A stretch of DNA of 64,000 nt, from positions 1-64,000 of the forward strand of contig MU405263.1 of the NCBI GenBank assembly GCA_022836615.1, written 5' to 3'. A program made the position numbers and the translations under genes. Positions 35,789-47,801 of this stretch are shown piece after piece. The notes below the pieces were generated by a model, which saw nothing but the letters and a program-made list of their open reading frames with translations, did no database searches and was not told where the DNA came from. Source of the stretch: Annulohypoxylon bovei var. microspora (Eukaryota; Ascomycota; Sordariomycetes; Xylariales; Hypoxylaceae). Position 1 is the stretch's first letter; each line of letters begins with the position of its first letter.

Positions 35789-36802
35789 ATGTCCCGCTCA
35801 CTAGACAAAGATCTTCTAGCCCACTTGAAAGCCGACGATCCAAATAGAGTATACAGGGACATCTCGACGATACTTACAGATCTGCCGGACAATGAACTGC
35901 TGGAAATCGAATTCCTTGGAAAGAGTCATCCCCTAGAATCAGGGGTTAACTACCTGAGAGATGGTGCGGCAGTAGCAATCCCTAAGCTGAGACTAGCTCA
36001 GGCATTCTTCGTCGCCCGTCATATCCTGCAGAGGTATCGAGAGGGCAGCCCTATGAGCAATAGCGAGATTTTGGCCGCAACAGCTGTGCTACTACTCATG
36101 GACCCTGAGCATCTGACAGCTGCTAATACCCGGAAGCGACTGCTCATGTCAGCATTAGAAGCGAGTAAGCAGGATGAGCTGTTGTTAAGACGAGAGAAGC
36201 AGCTAGTGGATAGCCTAATCACGTCAAGGCTACACCGGCACACCAAATCTCCTACCCTCTGGTCGCATCGTCGTTGGCTACTTCACTTATTCACGACCCA
36301 TGATGTATTTATAGACTTGCAATACGATATCAAGAGCGTTGTCGTGACAGCAGGAATTCGGCATCCTCGCAACTATACTGCCTGGAACCATGCTCGGTTT
36401 CTACTAGATCGTTGTCCGGGACTCGCTGATACTATCGTTGTTGATATTAAGGAATTCTGCTTAAAGAATCATACCGATATCTCTGGCTGGAGTTTCCTCA
36501 TACATATCATAAGCAGACTCGAAAGCGAAGAAGGCCGTCGTAATATCTGCTCCTCAATCCTTACGGAAGTCCTGCACATTACGGATTCATTGCGTTGGAC
36601 CAATGTGTCCGTCTGGATGTTTCTGCGCAGCGTAGCGGCAACAGAGCTTATTAACGATCAACAATTTGCGTCATTTTTGGCCGTGAACAAGAAACTTGTT
36701 TCCATGACGCCGAAAGACAGCGATCAGTGGAGAATCCTAGATAGTGCACGACAGTGGTGCGAAAATCGTCGTCTTCTCACGGTCTCCGATGTGGCGGGGT
36801 GA
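35789..36802 (+). CDS. protein prenyltransferase alpha-subunit repeat protein (PTAR1-like)
   Basis: Single exon, 337 aa. Repeats of the prenyltransferase alpha type appear in order: TLWSHRRWLLHLF, then PRNYTAWNHARFLLDR, then HTDISGWSFLIHIISR. Each has the W-x-x-R/H core seen in farnesyl- and geranylgeranyltransferase alpha subunits. The overall sequence is divergent from RAM2 and BET4, so it is better placed with the PTAR1-like group, whose animal member partners a beta subunit in a type III geranylgeranyltransferase. Whether this fungal protein supports prenyl transfer is not shown by sequence. No signal peptide or membrane helix is seen. The gene has no intron, unlike most of its neighbours. 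Confidence 0.82.
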   Translation: MSRSLDKDLLAHLKADDPNRVYRDISTILTDLPDNELLEIEFLGKSHPLESGVNYLRDGAAVAIPKLRLAQAFFVARHILQRYREGSPMSNSEILAATAVLLLMDPEHLTAANTRKRLLMSALEASKQDELLLRREKQLVDSLITSRLHRHTKSPTLWSHRRWLLHLFTTHDVFIDLQYDIKSVVVTAGIRHPRNYTAWNHARFLLDRCPGLADTIVVDIKEFCLKNHTDISGWSFLIHIISRLESEEGRRNICSSILTEVLHITDSLRWTNVSVWMFLRSVAATELINDQQFASFLAVNKKLVSMTPKDSDQWRILDSARQWCENRRLLTVSDVAG

Positions 36803-39225
36803 GAAGAAATTAGTTCAGCTAGAGCTGCTAACCAAGGGACATTAAACCCTCATTGCTGGCGTCGTTGGCGTTGTTGGCTAGGTACTCGTGATTAGGCGAT
36901 CAACAGCCTAAGAATAGATGATCAAGAGGCTGAAACAGAGTACGCAGGTGTTATATGTCATCTGCTTCCTTTTCACCCCTATCTTTGCGCCACCTTCTCC
37001 TAACAGACAGTGTTGGATCGCAGTCCGGTTCAAGTTGAGGCTCAGCGGTTGCACACAATTATTCGGATAACGGCCGGGATAGGCATTGTATTGCTCGGCA
37101 GTAGACGCGCAAGTGACACTGATAGGCTTAAATGCCGTGTTAAGCTAACGCAGGGGGGCCGGCTTTACCGTACAGCGAACAGTGCAATATGTTCTTCCTA
37201 TTATTACCCATCCCACCACATACTGCAGACCTACCTTACATTTTGGGTGATGAACCAGCCAACTTTAGAATTCTGATACGCCTTGGCGATTATCCAAATC
37301 CTTCTCCCGACTTTACGAAGATCCCACGAATGGCCGGAGGACCACTTAAGCTCACAGACATTTCTCGGGCGGCTGGAGAAGACGGGATGACGTTCTGCTG
37401 TGCTGGTAGTGCCAAGCTTTCTGTTCGTCAAGTCTTCCCTCACCTTCTACGTTGCTGGATACGGGTGAACTCGGTTACCTCGTGTCGACCTAGACTAGTT
37501 TCATCTTGATGTTAAACATCTCGGATCTAATTTCTATTTCGACGTAAGCACTATTGACTTACTTACCTTATCGACGAATTCTTGCTCTAGTCTGGCCTGA
37601 GGAGTATCTCTTGTAAATAGCAATTGTTGGCCAATGTGAGATGTGCATACCGGGTTGGCAAGGACATGATCCACTGATATGATTCCTCGAGCCAAGGATC
37701 TCCAGAGAATGTGTTCTTGGCTGCTCATCCATTCCCGATCAAGTACCTCTTCTGGGGCCATCGACTGGCCATTGAGCCTAGGTCCCTGCAAGCAATCTAA
37801 TGACAATTCAGATACTGTATGGGGAATCCCCTACATACATATCACCGAAGCTGTAGGCTCTGTTACCAGTCACCTTTTCTAGGCCGTGAAGGGCTCAATG
37901 GCGCCAATTGAAGTTCCAACACCTCAAAGCACCTAACAGAACAATCAATTTAGTAACTTAGGAGTGGCAGAGCAAAATGCACATTGGAATACGGATATAT
38001 GTAGACTATCAAGCTGTAGACAATCACTTTTAACATATTCCGCCGCAAACAACAAGGATTCATCACAACCCAACCAATCACCTATCTGTTACGACGAGGA
38101 CCCAATTTCCCGAGCAGATCACTATAATAAGAAAATACTTTGTAGGTACCTCGAAATGGCTGTAGTCAGTCTGAGTAAAAATTGGATTCCAAAGTAACAT
38201 TTAAGTAGATCAAAAGCCGTGAATCCACAAATGGCGCTATCTCTACATGACCAACAGGGGCTGCCCTTGAGAGTTCTTCCTTAGTGTAAATGCGATTTAT
38301 CATTTTTCTGGGAGACTCGGAGAGAAATAAAACGTTAACACATTTTGGTCGTCTCTGGTCATCAAACTGATCAGATAGCCGTACAAGTAACGTACCTACC
38401 AACCGGGCTTACATTACATCTCGCAGTTAACGCTATCCTCATCTGGTAAAAAGCCAAGCAATAGGAGGGTCACGATGATGCTGGTCCTCGATACCTGCAG
38501 GGGCTGAGGAGACGATCAACTTTACTTTCCCTCTCTCCTCCATTTTTTACCGGCCTCCACAACATCTTAACCACCAACCTTACTTCTCCACAGCCATTCC
38601 GATCTCATACCTCTCTTAATTATTGGCCTGTATATTGTCGTCTTTCTTCCCAGCGCCACATTACTCCGTCTTTTTTACTTTTTACTATCTTGTCATTGAT
38701 TAATAGACGGGGCGGCGACCTGTTTGGAATTTTCTGTCTGTCTTGTTTTTAAAACGTGTTTCTCCCAGTGGCGCAACTGTCTTGGAATTTAGATCGACGT
38801 ATCGAATACTCATTCGCGAGACCATACGTTCCTTGTATTATACCCATCGTTGACAACCTCCTATTTTTCGACGTCTGTCGTTTTAGTCGATTCGTCGTCT
38901 TTCCTTAACTATCCGGGTTTCCGATGACGCTCTTTAATCTTTAATATCATAATATCTAAACCAGAGAGTCCGGTACTCTTGGGCTGTGAATCGCCAAGAA
39001 CAAACTACCTCGACGCACCCAATTGTCCCTTTGACACCTTGCTTAGTTTTCTAGCAAGCTTCTTTGTTCAACCCGGCTTCGCGGTGCTGGATCCAGATGT
39101 GTGGGCGGGCTTAGTTTGCTATCAATCGACTATATAGCGACCAACCTGGCGAGGAACCCGAGACCTCAGGTATTTCCAACTGGGGGAGTAGGTTGTGTTG
39201 GGACTACGACGCGGAACTTTTCAAT
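36803..39225. other. long intergenic region with one candidate exon
   Basis: About 2.4 kb without a firm gene. A minus-strand stretch at 37574-37792 looks exon-like (listed separately). From about 38530 to 39200 the sequence is CT-rich with few ATGs, typical of a fungal promoter and long 5' leader for the aspartic protease gene. Confidence 0.45.
37574..37792 (-). CDS. possible exon of an unidentified gene
   Basis: A 73-codon open stretch starts right after a TTGCTTGCAG acceptor and ends at an AAG/GTAAGT donor. Its translation includes DREWMSSQEHILWRSLARG and ANPVCTSHIGQQLLFTRD, which reads like real protein. I cannot find matching flanking exons in frame, a start codon or a stop. It could be a decayed gene fragment or one exon of a gene whose other exons I missed. 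Function is unknown. Confidence 0.25.
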
Positions 39226-40934
39226 ATGCATCAGGGCTTAACATTGATTCAGCTCTTGTTATGGGTTACCGGAATTCACGCCTTCTTCCAGATTCCCAAA
39301 TATGAGCGCTCGACCGGCAGTGGCGGCTTAGAGGAACGAGGCTCTACAGGCGGAGCGAGCCTTAGCAAGCCAAATCCTCAGCTTGGATTTGTTACATTCA
39401 AATTGGTCCCGAAGCAAGCTAGTGTATGTTGAACTTTTGGTAGCACGTATTTGGTATCTTACTGACACGTAATCTTACGCGTAGGCTAAAGAGGTTCTCA
39501 CGGACAAGATCACAAGAGTCATTCACAGTCTAGCCTCCAAGTATGGATCCAAAGTGCCGACACGGTCTACTTCCTACGAAGATGCAGCCCTTCTCAACCG
39601 AGACAACGATTACAACGTAGTCAGTGCTGTCAAACCCACGGCTAGCAACGCCGTAGGTATCGATCAAGATGGGACCGACTACTCGTACTTCATCGAAGCC
39701 AACTTTGGCTCCGAGGGGAAAACAATGTACATGCTCGTGGATACCGGAGCTAGTACAACCTGGGTTATGGGCTCGGGTTGCACATCTAGTGCATGCACAA
39801 AGCACAACACATTCGGACCCAACGATTCGAAGACGTACAATGACACCGGAGACAATTATTCTGTGGAATACGGCTCGGGTGAAGTAAGCGGACATTATGT
39901 CTCGGACGCCATCTCCATCGCGGGTTTACAAGTAACGATGCCATTCGGAGTTGCCAATGTCACATCAGACCAGTTTGCCCAATTCCCCTTCGAGGGTATT
40001 TTAGGCTTATCAATGACCCCAAACACGTGGCTTACCTACGTCAGGGACGCTAAGTTGATCCAATCCAATATTTTTGGGATTGCGTTAGCTAGGAACAGCG
40101 ACGGCGCCAATGATGGAGAAATAGCTTTTGGTGGACCCAACACGGCCAAGTTCAAGGGCGATATTTCATACACTTCCATCCAATCCGGGAACAGTTGGGC
40201 TATTCCGATGGACGATGTTCTATATGATGGAAATTCGGCTAATGTGAAGGGTCGACTTGCCTATATTGATACTGGTACGACATTTGTTTTTGGACCCCCC
40301 GACGATGTTAAGGCGCTGTATAAGTTGGTACCCGGCTCCAAGACCACTGATAACGGCCAAACCTATTCTGTCCCATGCAACAGCAATGCTTCAGTCTCCT
40401 TCACCTTTTCGGGACAGACTTGGAAGGCCTCCTCGAAAGATTTTACGTCGTCACCGAATAGTGCCGGAACCTGCTTTGGCAATGTGTACGGCATGGAGTT
40501 TGTGCCTGGGGCTTGGCTACTTGGGGATATGTTTCTGAAAAACGTCTACAGCGTGTTTGACGTGGATCAGAAACAAATCGGTAAGTCATATTCCACTAAG
40601 GTATCCATCAGTATGTCTATCAGAGCTAATCATAGATACAGGATTCGCCGCTAGAGCAGCTTCCAGCAGCACCAGCACAAGTAGCCCCTCGGTAACAACA
40701 ATAGTGTCTTCGGATGGTTCGACGACAATTAGCACGACCACCCCAACGGCTACGTCAACCGATTCTGGTGTTGGGCTTGTTCCCCACGAAACAACAACAG
40801 GCACCACAGACAGTTCAACAACCGGAACGGCGGCAAGTAGCTCGCCCAGTACGGAATCTTCGGGCGAGAGATTGCAAGGAGTAGGTGCATACGCCTTAAT
40901 CTCCATTATTTCGATGATCGCCATGGTTATTTAA
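39226..40934 (+). CDS. GPI-anchored aspartic protease (pepsin/yapsin family A1)
   Basis: Three exons (39226-39423, 39485-40580, 40642-40934), both introns 61 bp, give 528 aa. A signal peptide (about 1-20) and propeptide precede two pepsin lobes. The catalytic Asp residues are Asp152 in LVDTGAST and Asp328 in YIDTGTTF. The flap tyrosine probably lies in SVEYGSGEVSG. After the second lobe comes a Ser/Thr-rich spacer of about 75 residues and a C-terminal hydrophobic segment (ALISIISMIAMVI), the signal for GPI anchoring. Such enzymes cleave proteins at the plasma membrane or cell wall. The ATG at 39226 was preferred because the frame further upstream has no other ATG. Confidence 0.93.
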
Positions 40935-41846
40935 TTGGACATATGAGTTTCATCTTGACAATCTCGAATTTATATATTATATATACACACTACGGACTGC
41001 TTCGTCAGAGCAGACAACAGCGCTCATAACAGCGCACGCCCAAAGGGCCACCTCTCTTTTGGATACGGAGGTATTGCTGGTTTGTTGAATAGACGGCACA
41101 GAGGACTTGCGTCGAGGATGTACGAGAAGGGAAAAGGAGACTCGTAATAACGCATAAATATACACGAATGATACCCATGGCGAAGGAAGTAAAAGGTCAG
41201 CAGAAGCCTAACATCAGCATATACATACGCTGTTAGGCATTGTATGTAGTAGAAATGTAATGAACAATGAAATATTCTATTCTAGTAGCTGCCATCACCA
41301 CTCTCGTTGCCCTCACCTTTTACCATTACTACTGTATGTACTATGTATAAATCCAGTGCCGGTAGTATGACGAAGCGTGGCCCCTGAAGCTAAAGGAGAA
41401 TAAGACTGGGACTAGCTCTTTCCGTAGTATAGAAACTACGGGTAGCTTATATCAATATCGGACCGACCCCCGGATATAAAGAACTTCGGGAAGGTAAAAC
41501 TTGAGGCCAAGAAGCAGGGACCATAGAGAATTATGAGCCAATCATGAGCCAATCATAATTGGATTATAATCCCCTGCATTAGAGAAGAATACGTACATAG
41601 TACATCATATCACATGACGATAAGAGAAAATAAATTGTATCTCGTACCGTTATCGTAATCGTGTCATTGACACAGTCTGCACAGTGAACACTGTCCGGAT
41701 TCTGGAACTGACCTATCTCGAAGCGCGGCTCAGAGTTGACTTACGTACGCCAACAGCAATTGTATTTGTTATCAACATCACGAGCCGTTGTTAAGGACGG
41801 AAGTTGACTTATTCGTCCCTTGTAAGGATGCCTCCGTAATATCACA
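40935..41846. other. intergenic
   Basis: About 900 bp. There is no gene, only short frames (for example 40977-41165). A short direct repeat, ATGAGCCAATCAT, occurs near 41530-41555. It should hold the transporter promoter. Confidence 0.5.
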
Positions 41847-43717
41847 ATGGCCAAGGCCACGTCTTATAGCTCCTCTAGCAGAGAGCAAGCTCGTAACAAC
41901 GATTCAACTACGGCTCCCTCGAACGAAGAGCAGCATGGCTTGCTCGCTGGCAGTGCTTCTGATGATGATGATGAGGACGAGGATGGTATTATAGTGCACC
42001 CTGGCGATGCCGAGGATGAATATCCTTCCAATTCTATCCGTACACCGCGAACCCCTAGAACCCCAAACCGAGTACGCTTCGACCTGCGAACTACCAATAT
42101 TCCACCGCCAGCGAACGGTCATAGTCATGATCATTCATCCGAACCCTCCGACTACTTTGATTTCACCGAACCCGATAGTCCCAACGACGACCATGATTCA
42201 ACACCACGGCATCCTCTATTAACCGACATCGAAGCTCCTTCCGTAACTCTAGCCAACAGCCTCGACGATGATGTACACGAGTGGGCTGAAAGGGAACGGG
42301 TGCGGCCTAAGTCAGGCATGCGTTCGGCCTTCATGAATATGGCAAATAGCATCATCGGTGCTGGTATCATCGGTCAACCCTACGCATTCAAGGACGCCGG
42401 TCTATTAGCAGGCATCATACTACTCATCGCATTAACCATTGTCGTCGATTGGACCATCCGCCTCATCGTCATCAACAGCAAACTAAGCGGCGCAAGCAGC
42501 TTTCAGGGGACGGTCGAACACTGCTTCGGCAAGACGGGACTGATCGCCATAAGCATCGCGCAATGGGCATTCGCGTTCGGCGGCATGGTCGCCTTCGGAA
42601 TCATCGTAGGAGATTCGATACCACAAGTGATGCGCACGGTATTCCCCGGGCTGAGCGATATGTCCGTACTTTGGATTTTGGCGGATCGCAGGGCAGTCAT
42701 TGTTATTTTCATACTGGGAATAAGTTATCCTCTGGCGTTATATAGGGATATTGCAAAAGTAAGTCTTACTGCCGTACGACAACTACCTATCTAGTATATA
42801 GGCTAAAGTGAAGATAGCTCGCGAAAGCAAGCACGCTTGCTTTGATCAGCATGATCATTATCCTAATCACGGTCGTCGTCCAAAGCGTTCTTACACCGGC
42901 GGAACAACGCGGCTCCTTTTCTACGCCGCTACTTACAATTAACGATGGGATATTTCAGGCTGTTGGCGTTATTTCTTTTGGTACGTGTTTACTATATTAA
43001 CAATAATTTAGACCAGCAACATAATGCTAACTCATACCAGCATTCGTTTGTCAACATAATTCGCTCTTAATTTACGGCTCCTTAAAAACACCAACGATAG
43101 ACCGCTTTTCGAAAGTAACACACTACTCTACAGGCATCTCGATGATAGCATGCTTGGTTATGGCCCTCGCGGGTTTCCTTACCTTCGGGGATAAGACGCT
43201 CGGGAACGTGCTGAACAACTTCCCGGCCGACAACACGATGGTTACCTTTGCGCGTCTCTGCTTCGGCTTGAACATGCTTACGACCTTGCCCCTGGAGGCG
43301 TTCGTGTGTCGGGAAGTTATGATGAACTATTGGTTCCCCAACGAGCCGTTTAATATGAACCTCCACCTTATATTCAGCTCGGCATTGGTCGTCTCGGCCA
43401 TGACGCTGAGCCTGGTGACGTGTGATCTGGGGATCGTTTTCGAGCTCGTGGGGGCAACGAGCGCCTGCGCGCTAGCTTACATCCTCCCGCCGCTGTGCTA
43501 TATCAAACTGAGCTCGAGATCGTGGAAGACGTACGTCGCTATGGGCGTTGTGGCGTTTGGCTGTGCCGTAATGGCTATCAGCATGTTCCAGGCTATTGGC
43601 AAGGTGATTAGAGGTTCGTCTTCGAGCCGACGTGGCTACCCGTCTTCCCTCCGGTGATTATTGCTAACTTATATCTGTTTCGTTGCAGGCGGGGGCGAAC
43701 CCTCCCAGTGCGTTTAG
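41847..43717 (+). CDS. amino-acid transporter, AVT / SLC38 type
   Basis: Four exons (41847-42758, 42818-42980, 43041-43613, 43689-43717) with introns of 59, 60 and 75 bp give 558 aa. A long hydrophilic N-terminus (1-155) with an Asp/Glu run and Thr-Pro repeats (RTPRTPRTPNR) precedes about eleven membrane helices. The first helix has the family mark FMNMANSIIGAGIIGQPYAF. Yeast Avt proteins of this type move amino acids across the vacuolar membrane. The sequence resembles the Avt2 / SLC38A11-like branch, but substrate and direction cannot be read. The last exon adds only nine residues; it is supported by a GCTAAC branch site and TTGCAG acceptor. Reading through the donor would instead end after a Ser/Arg tail at 43657. 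Confidence 0.9.
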
Positions 43718-46018
43718 ACGCAGAGCGTATAGACTTATAGACTTGTCGTGTTGCTGTATTTGTATATTACCCGCATTTTCATGTAATGCGATGCTTCTAG
43801 CAATACAAGGGGGCAAACTGCATGCCGCGGAACCTTTTTCTCATATCCCCATATTCCCCATATTCGAACCGGTCGTGACGGGCGTCGTCGTTGAATCGTC
43901 GAAACCTTCATCGAGCGACGCCACTCGGTCGATGGCAGCATGGCTCAGCTGCAGGCAATGGTTTCCGAGCTGGAAGCTGTCGTTGTGATTTGATGACGCT
44001 CCCAGACCGTCGGGATCCGCCCGTCTGCAGCTATCCACCCACGCCTCCCACGCTTCCCTACCATCTCTGCCCTTCATGCACAGCAAGCAGCAAGCAAGGG
44101 TTGCGGCGTATATGTCGGTATGTTCCAGGTTGTATATCGCTTATCGCGGGATGATGTGTTTGGCCGCCTTCGCGGGACTTCGCAGTCCTGACGCCCTTTC
44201 TAGGCCGCTTACAGCTTACAGATGGGACAGGCACATGCACGATTGATTAGATAGTGAGACCGCGTCTGGATGGGTCGATGCAAAGCACCACTTTTAGACA
44301 ATGGGGCGTAGGCCAGTTAACCCGCGCCAGCATCTTTTACTTACACGGCTTTTCTTCCACGGTCCTGCCCGGTATGCAGGTAAGGCATAGGTAGGTAGAT
44401 TGTGTGTGCCGGTATAGCATTTTGCATGACGACCGGACGCCACACAGCGCTCCCTCCACACGCCAGCAGACATCATCACCACGTCCCCTTCCCCACATCC
44501 AAGGCTGTTTCAAAGGGTCTTATTAGCTCGTCGTCCTAGGCTTAAGCCGTAGTCCTACTTCAACATCCATACATACATATCTCCACCATTCCCCTCCGTC
44601 GTGGCACGTCGACTTATACCTACTTATTTGCCTACATAATACACATAACACATAACACATAACACGATATGTATGTATGTACGCAGGGAGACCGAGGGCC
44701 GATTCCGTCTACTACAGGGCAGATCGATCTTGATCTTTCTACCTATCCCTATCTGTATGTCGGTCTCCTTCGCGCGCTACCCCAACTTCAGTAATCCGTC
44801 ATCCCCGTTGGAGAAAAGGCAGATGACCTATCGATGCCACTCCCCATTAGGCAGGCTCCCACGCCCGACAGGGACTGATGACTTGGCTAGCGACCTTAGT
44901 CGCGAGACAGGCTTGGTGATGGTGTATGGGGATTATGGGAGTGTACTGTATGATGCGTGCGCGCGTGCGTGCCTAGATTAGATACTAGGTATGTACGCGT
45001 TGTGCGCATGAACGTAGGGCGTAGGGTGTAGGGTGGTGGCATCCCTAAGCTAGCTATGTAGGTAGCTATACTGCGTACATAGTGGCTTTAGAGGCGGACG
45101 ATAACAGGTACGGGGCTATGGGAAGCATAGGGAAGCATGGGAATGGAAACGTGTATGTAGCTAGGCAGGTAAGGGAGTAAGGGGGGTGTGAGGCCAAAAA
45201 AGAAATATGGACGGGATAGTACAGAATTGAGAAACCGAGAGCCCGTTTTAATAAAACAGGAATCATGTTGAAGATCGAAAAGAATGGATACACATCTACA
45301 TACAGACGTATGATACATACTACATTAGTATACATCATACATCATACATACCGTGGAGACATATCAGAGAAGCAGTTTGTGTGTACGTGCCTCATATCGT
45401 GACCCAGCTTGATTTTTGTTCGCCGATAGCACCGAACCCCGCTTGCCACATTTATATCAAGCGTCGAACGACGTAAAGGCCATTACGAGAGACCTTAGCT
45501 TCGGCGTTGCTTAAATACCTTGCCTATTCCCACATCCCATCCATCATCAACATCGATCATACCACAAAGATCTTATCACTCTTGCCCTACCCAACCTATC
45601 CACGTTGATCAACTTTTCCATCATATATCGTTCTGTAAGTGAGATATATATTTTCCCTTTTCGTGCTATGTGACAACTCCCATCTTACGGGGTCGATGAA
45701 AACGACCCTCACCCTTAGACACCGAACTCCAACCCCAACTCTGTGCAACCTGTCTACCCACCCTGCATATACGGCTATAACTGCCTATCGCCCTACCTAT
45801 CTGCCTATCTCCAGGTCTATATAAACCTATACCTTCTCCCAGAAGAGGGGAAAGGCAAGAAAGAAAGAAAGAAAGAGGGGCAGACTAACCGGCGTGGATT
45901 TATGTTCTATTATACCTACCTATTATACTTAGTGCTTATAAGCTTAACCAACCCTTAAAGCTGACTCACATGGCGAACAGAGGCGGATACCACATCAGAA
46001 TCCACCCAATAGCCCACC
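43718..46018. other. intergenic with low-complexity tracts and a probable 5' UTR
   Basis: About 2.3 kb. I see no protein gene. Short tandem tracts occur at 44641-44664 (ACACATA-type) and 45856-45876 (GAAA-type). From about 45500 the sequence is a CT/CA-rich promoter and leader for the microprotein gene at 46019. A probable 5' UTR intron runs from a GTAAGTGAG donor at 45635 to an AG at 45980 after CTGACTCAC. Confidence 0.5.
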
Positions 46019-46330
46019 ATGCATAACTCAGCCTGCCCCAAGTGCGGAACTAGCTTCGACGGCGACTCCAAGAAGTGCGGCTCCTGCGGTGCTGTAAGTT
46101 GGGATTTCCTACATATTCCTCATATCATATCATATCATATCATACCTCACCTTCCCCTTATATACCCCGAATATCTCATATATCCAAGAATACATACATA
46201 CATACCTATTCATATCCCTCCATCACTATATATATACCCAACCCATCCTCCACCCCCACAACCACCCATCCGCACTCAAAAGCTCTCTAGACACCCTCCT
46301 TACTAACCCACCCAGACATGCCCGGTCTAA
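46019..46330 (+). CDS. 29-aa zinc-ribbon-like Cys-rich microprotein
   Basis: Two exons, 46019-46093 and 46316-46330, joined in phase 0 over a 222 bp intron (GTAAGT donor, TTACTAAC branch site, CCCAG acceptor), encode 29 aa. The protein is little more than a metal-binding module: CPKCGTSF, then KKCGSCGATCPV. It has five cysteines in two CxxC pairs plus one more, so a zinc ribbon is likely. The start has a strong context (CCCACCATG). A probable 5' UTR intron lies upstream. The unspliced frame would read into CATAT repeats, which argues that splicing is real. I recall very small proteins of this kind in other ascomycetes but know no function. It could be a zinc-bound adaptor or a ribosome-associated peptide; nothing in the sequence decides. 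Confidence 0.7.
46121..46144. repeat. (CATAT)n microsatellite inside intron
   Basis: CATAT is repeated in tandem, about four to five copies, inside the coding intron of the zinc-ribbon microprotein gene. It is expected to vary in length between strains. Confidence 0.9.
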
Positions 46331-46597
46331 TCGCCAAACCTCACCACACCATGGCCAAACGAGCGTAAACAAGGGGGGGGGCGGCATCGCCGGGATCTAA
46401 TACGCACGTCCCGCATCACCACCACTAGACCACTCGTTTCTTTTTTCTACCGGGGTCGACATGGACGGCGGCGGGACGGGACGGGACGATAAGGAGTAAG
46501 GTGGCGGCGGCGCGAGAGGAGTGTGTTGTTTTTTTGAGATTTCCTAAACCAGTCAAGTCGATTCTACCATTTCCACGGATAGGGCGAGGGAGACGCG

Positions 46598-46633
<36 letters not shown>

Positions 46634-47801
46634 CCACACCATTGGCGAAATGAATTGCCTTGCCCCTACGGCACTAGATAACTAGGTATCCTAACCAGTT
46701 AAACCCCCTTTTCCTTTCTTGCGCTTGGAAACGTGAATATGGTGCTTCGTCCCTGAAATAGACAGCAGGCAAGGTTTGCGGAGATTTGGCGCGTAGTCAG
46801 TAGCACGAACTCCGTCCATTTTGTTATACGTACCTAATGTGTAAACCGCACATGTACAGTACCTCCCAAGTAAATCATCACAAATAGCAAAAGTAAGCAA
46901 GCCTCCGGCATGGCGTCTTGCCTCATATCAGCCCAGAATTACCAGCGACGCAACTAAGGGACGGCTTAAGATTATCATCGCTTCTAGAACATGTCTACGT
47001 TATTAATAACTACCATCATATCATGAACCGCTAGGCCCCCAATATTATAACCGGATCAACTCACATGACCATCTCCGATGCGGCTGCAGCCAACGTCAGA
47101 CTACAATGGAGCCTCGTCTGAGTCACTTCGGCGAACCCTTCATGGACTTTCCTATAACCGTCGTTATCATATAGCTATAGGCTACAGGCTTCTCACAATA
47201 CTGGTGATGTACGACACGCAGCGGAAAAAATCTCATCAGACACAGGTAGAGACCGGCAGGACATCAGGATTAGTAAGGAGTATGATTGGGAAAAAAGACA
47301 GGTAGAAAGAGTAGCCCCTGCACAACAAATGTCCACTCCCCGGTTTGGCCTGACGCGGGAATTATCAAGAGCAGTAAAAAGGAGAAGATTTATGATATAG
47401 CCGTATTCTCTGGGGTTGTCTCGCCAATCTTGACACACATACCACACGCACACACCACCTATCACCCACTCTCTCTAACGGCAGCAAGTTTGCCTATCCC
47501 CTCCTCCTCAATCCATTTGGGAATTCAAGTACCATGATACCCGCTACCCCGTCACCAATATACTCCCGTTGCAAATATGGGAGACACGTGAAAGCTGTCC
47601 TGAGTTGCACGCCGGCCGAAGTAGCAATTGCGAGTAGACGAATCAAACTCCAGCCGAGACTATGACGCGTAGGCGGTCCAACCCTTCCAGTCCGTCCAAA
47701 ACCCCTTGTCATCTGCGTATCTCGTCCGTGGAATGAACCTAGAAGGACGACGATGGATTACGACGGTATGTCGAAGGTATCATAAAAGCCGTGTCTGTTG
47801 T
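46331..47801. other. intergenic
   Basis: About 1.5 kb downstream of the microprotein and of RHO1, which converge on it. It has a G run at 46373-46382 and a long GA tract at 46600-46631. No supportable gene. Confidence 0.5.
46600..46631. repeat. (GA)n microsatellite
   Basis: A near-perfect GA dinucleotide tract of about 32 bp lies in a GC-rich intergenic stretch. The Ser/Leu-repeat frames over it on the minus strand are artefacts of the repeat. Confidence 0.95.

Noticed and set aside
46425..46637. Minus-strand frame beginning with a Ser-Leu repeat
   Set aside because: The repeat comes from the GA microsatellite, and the remainder has no coding character.
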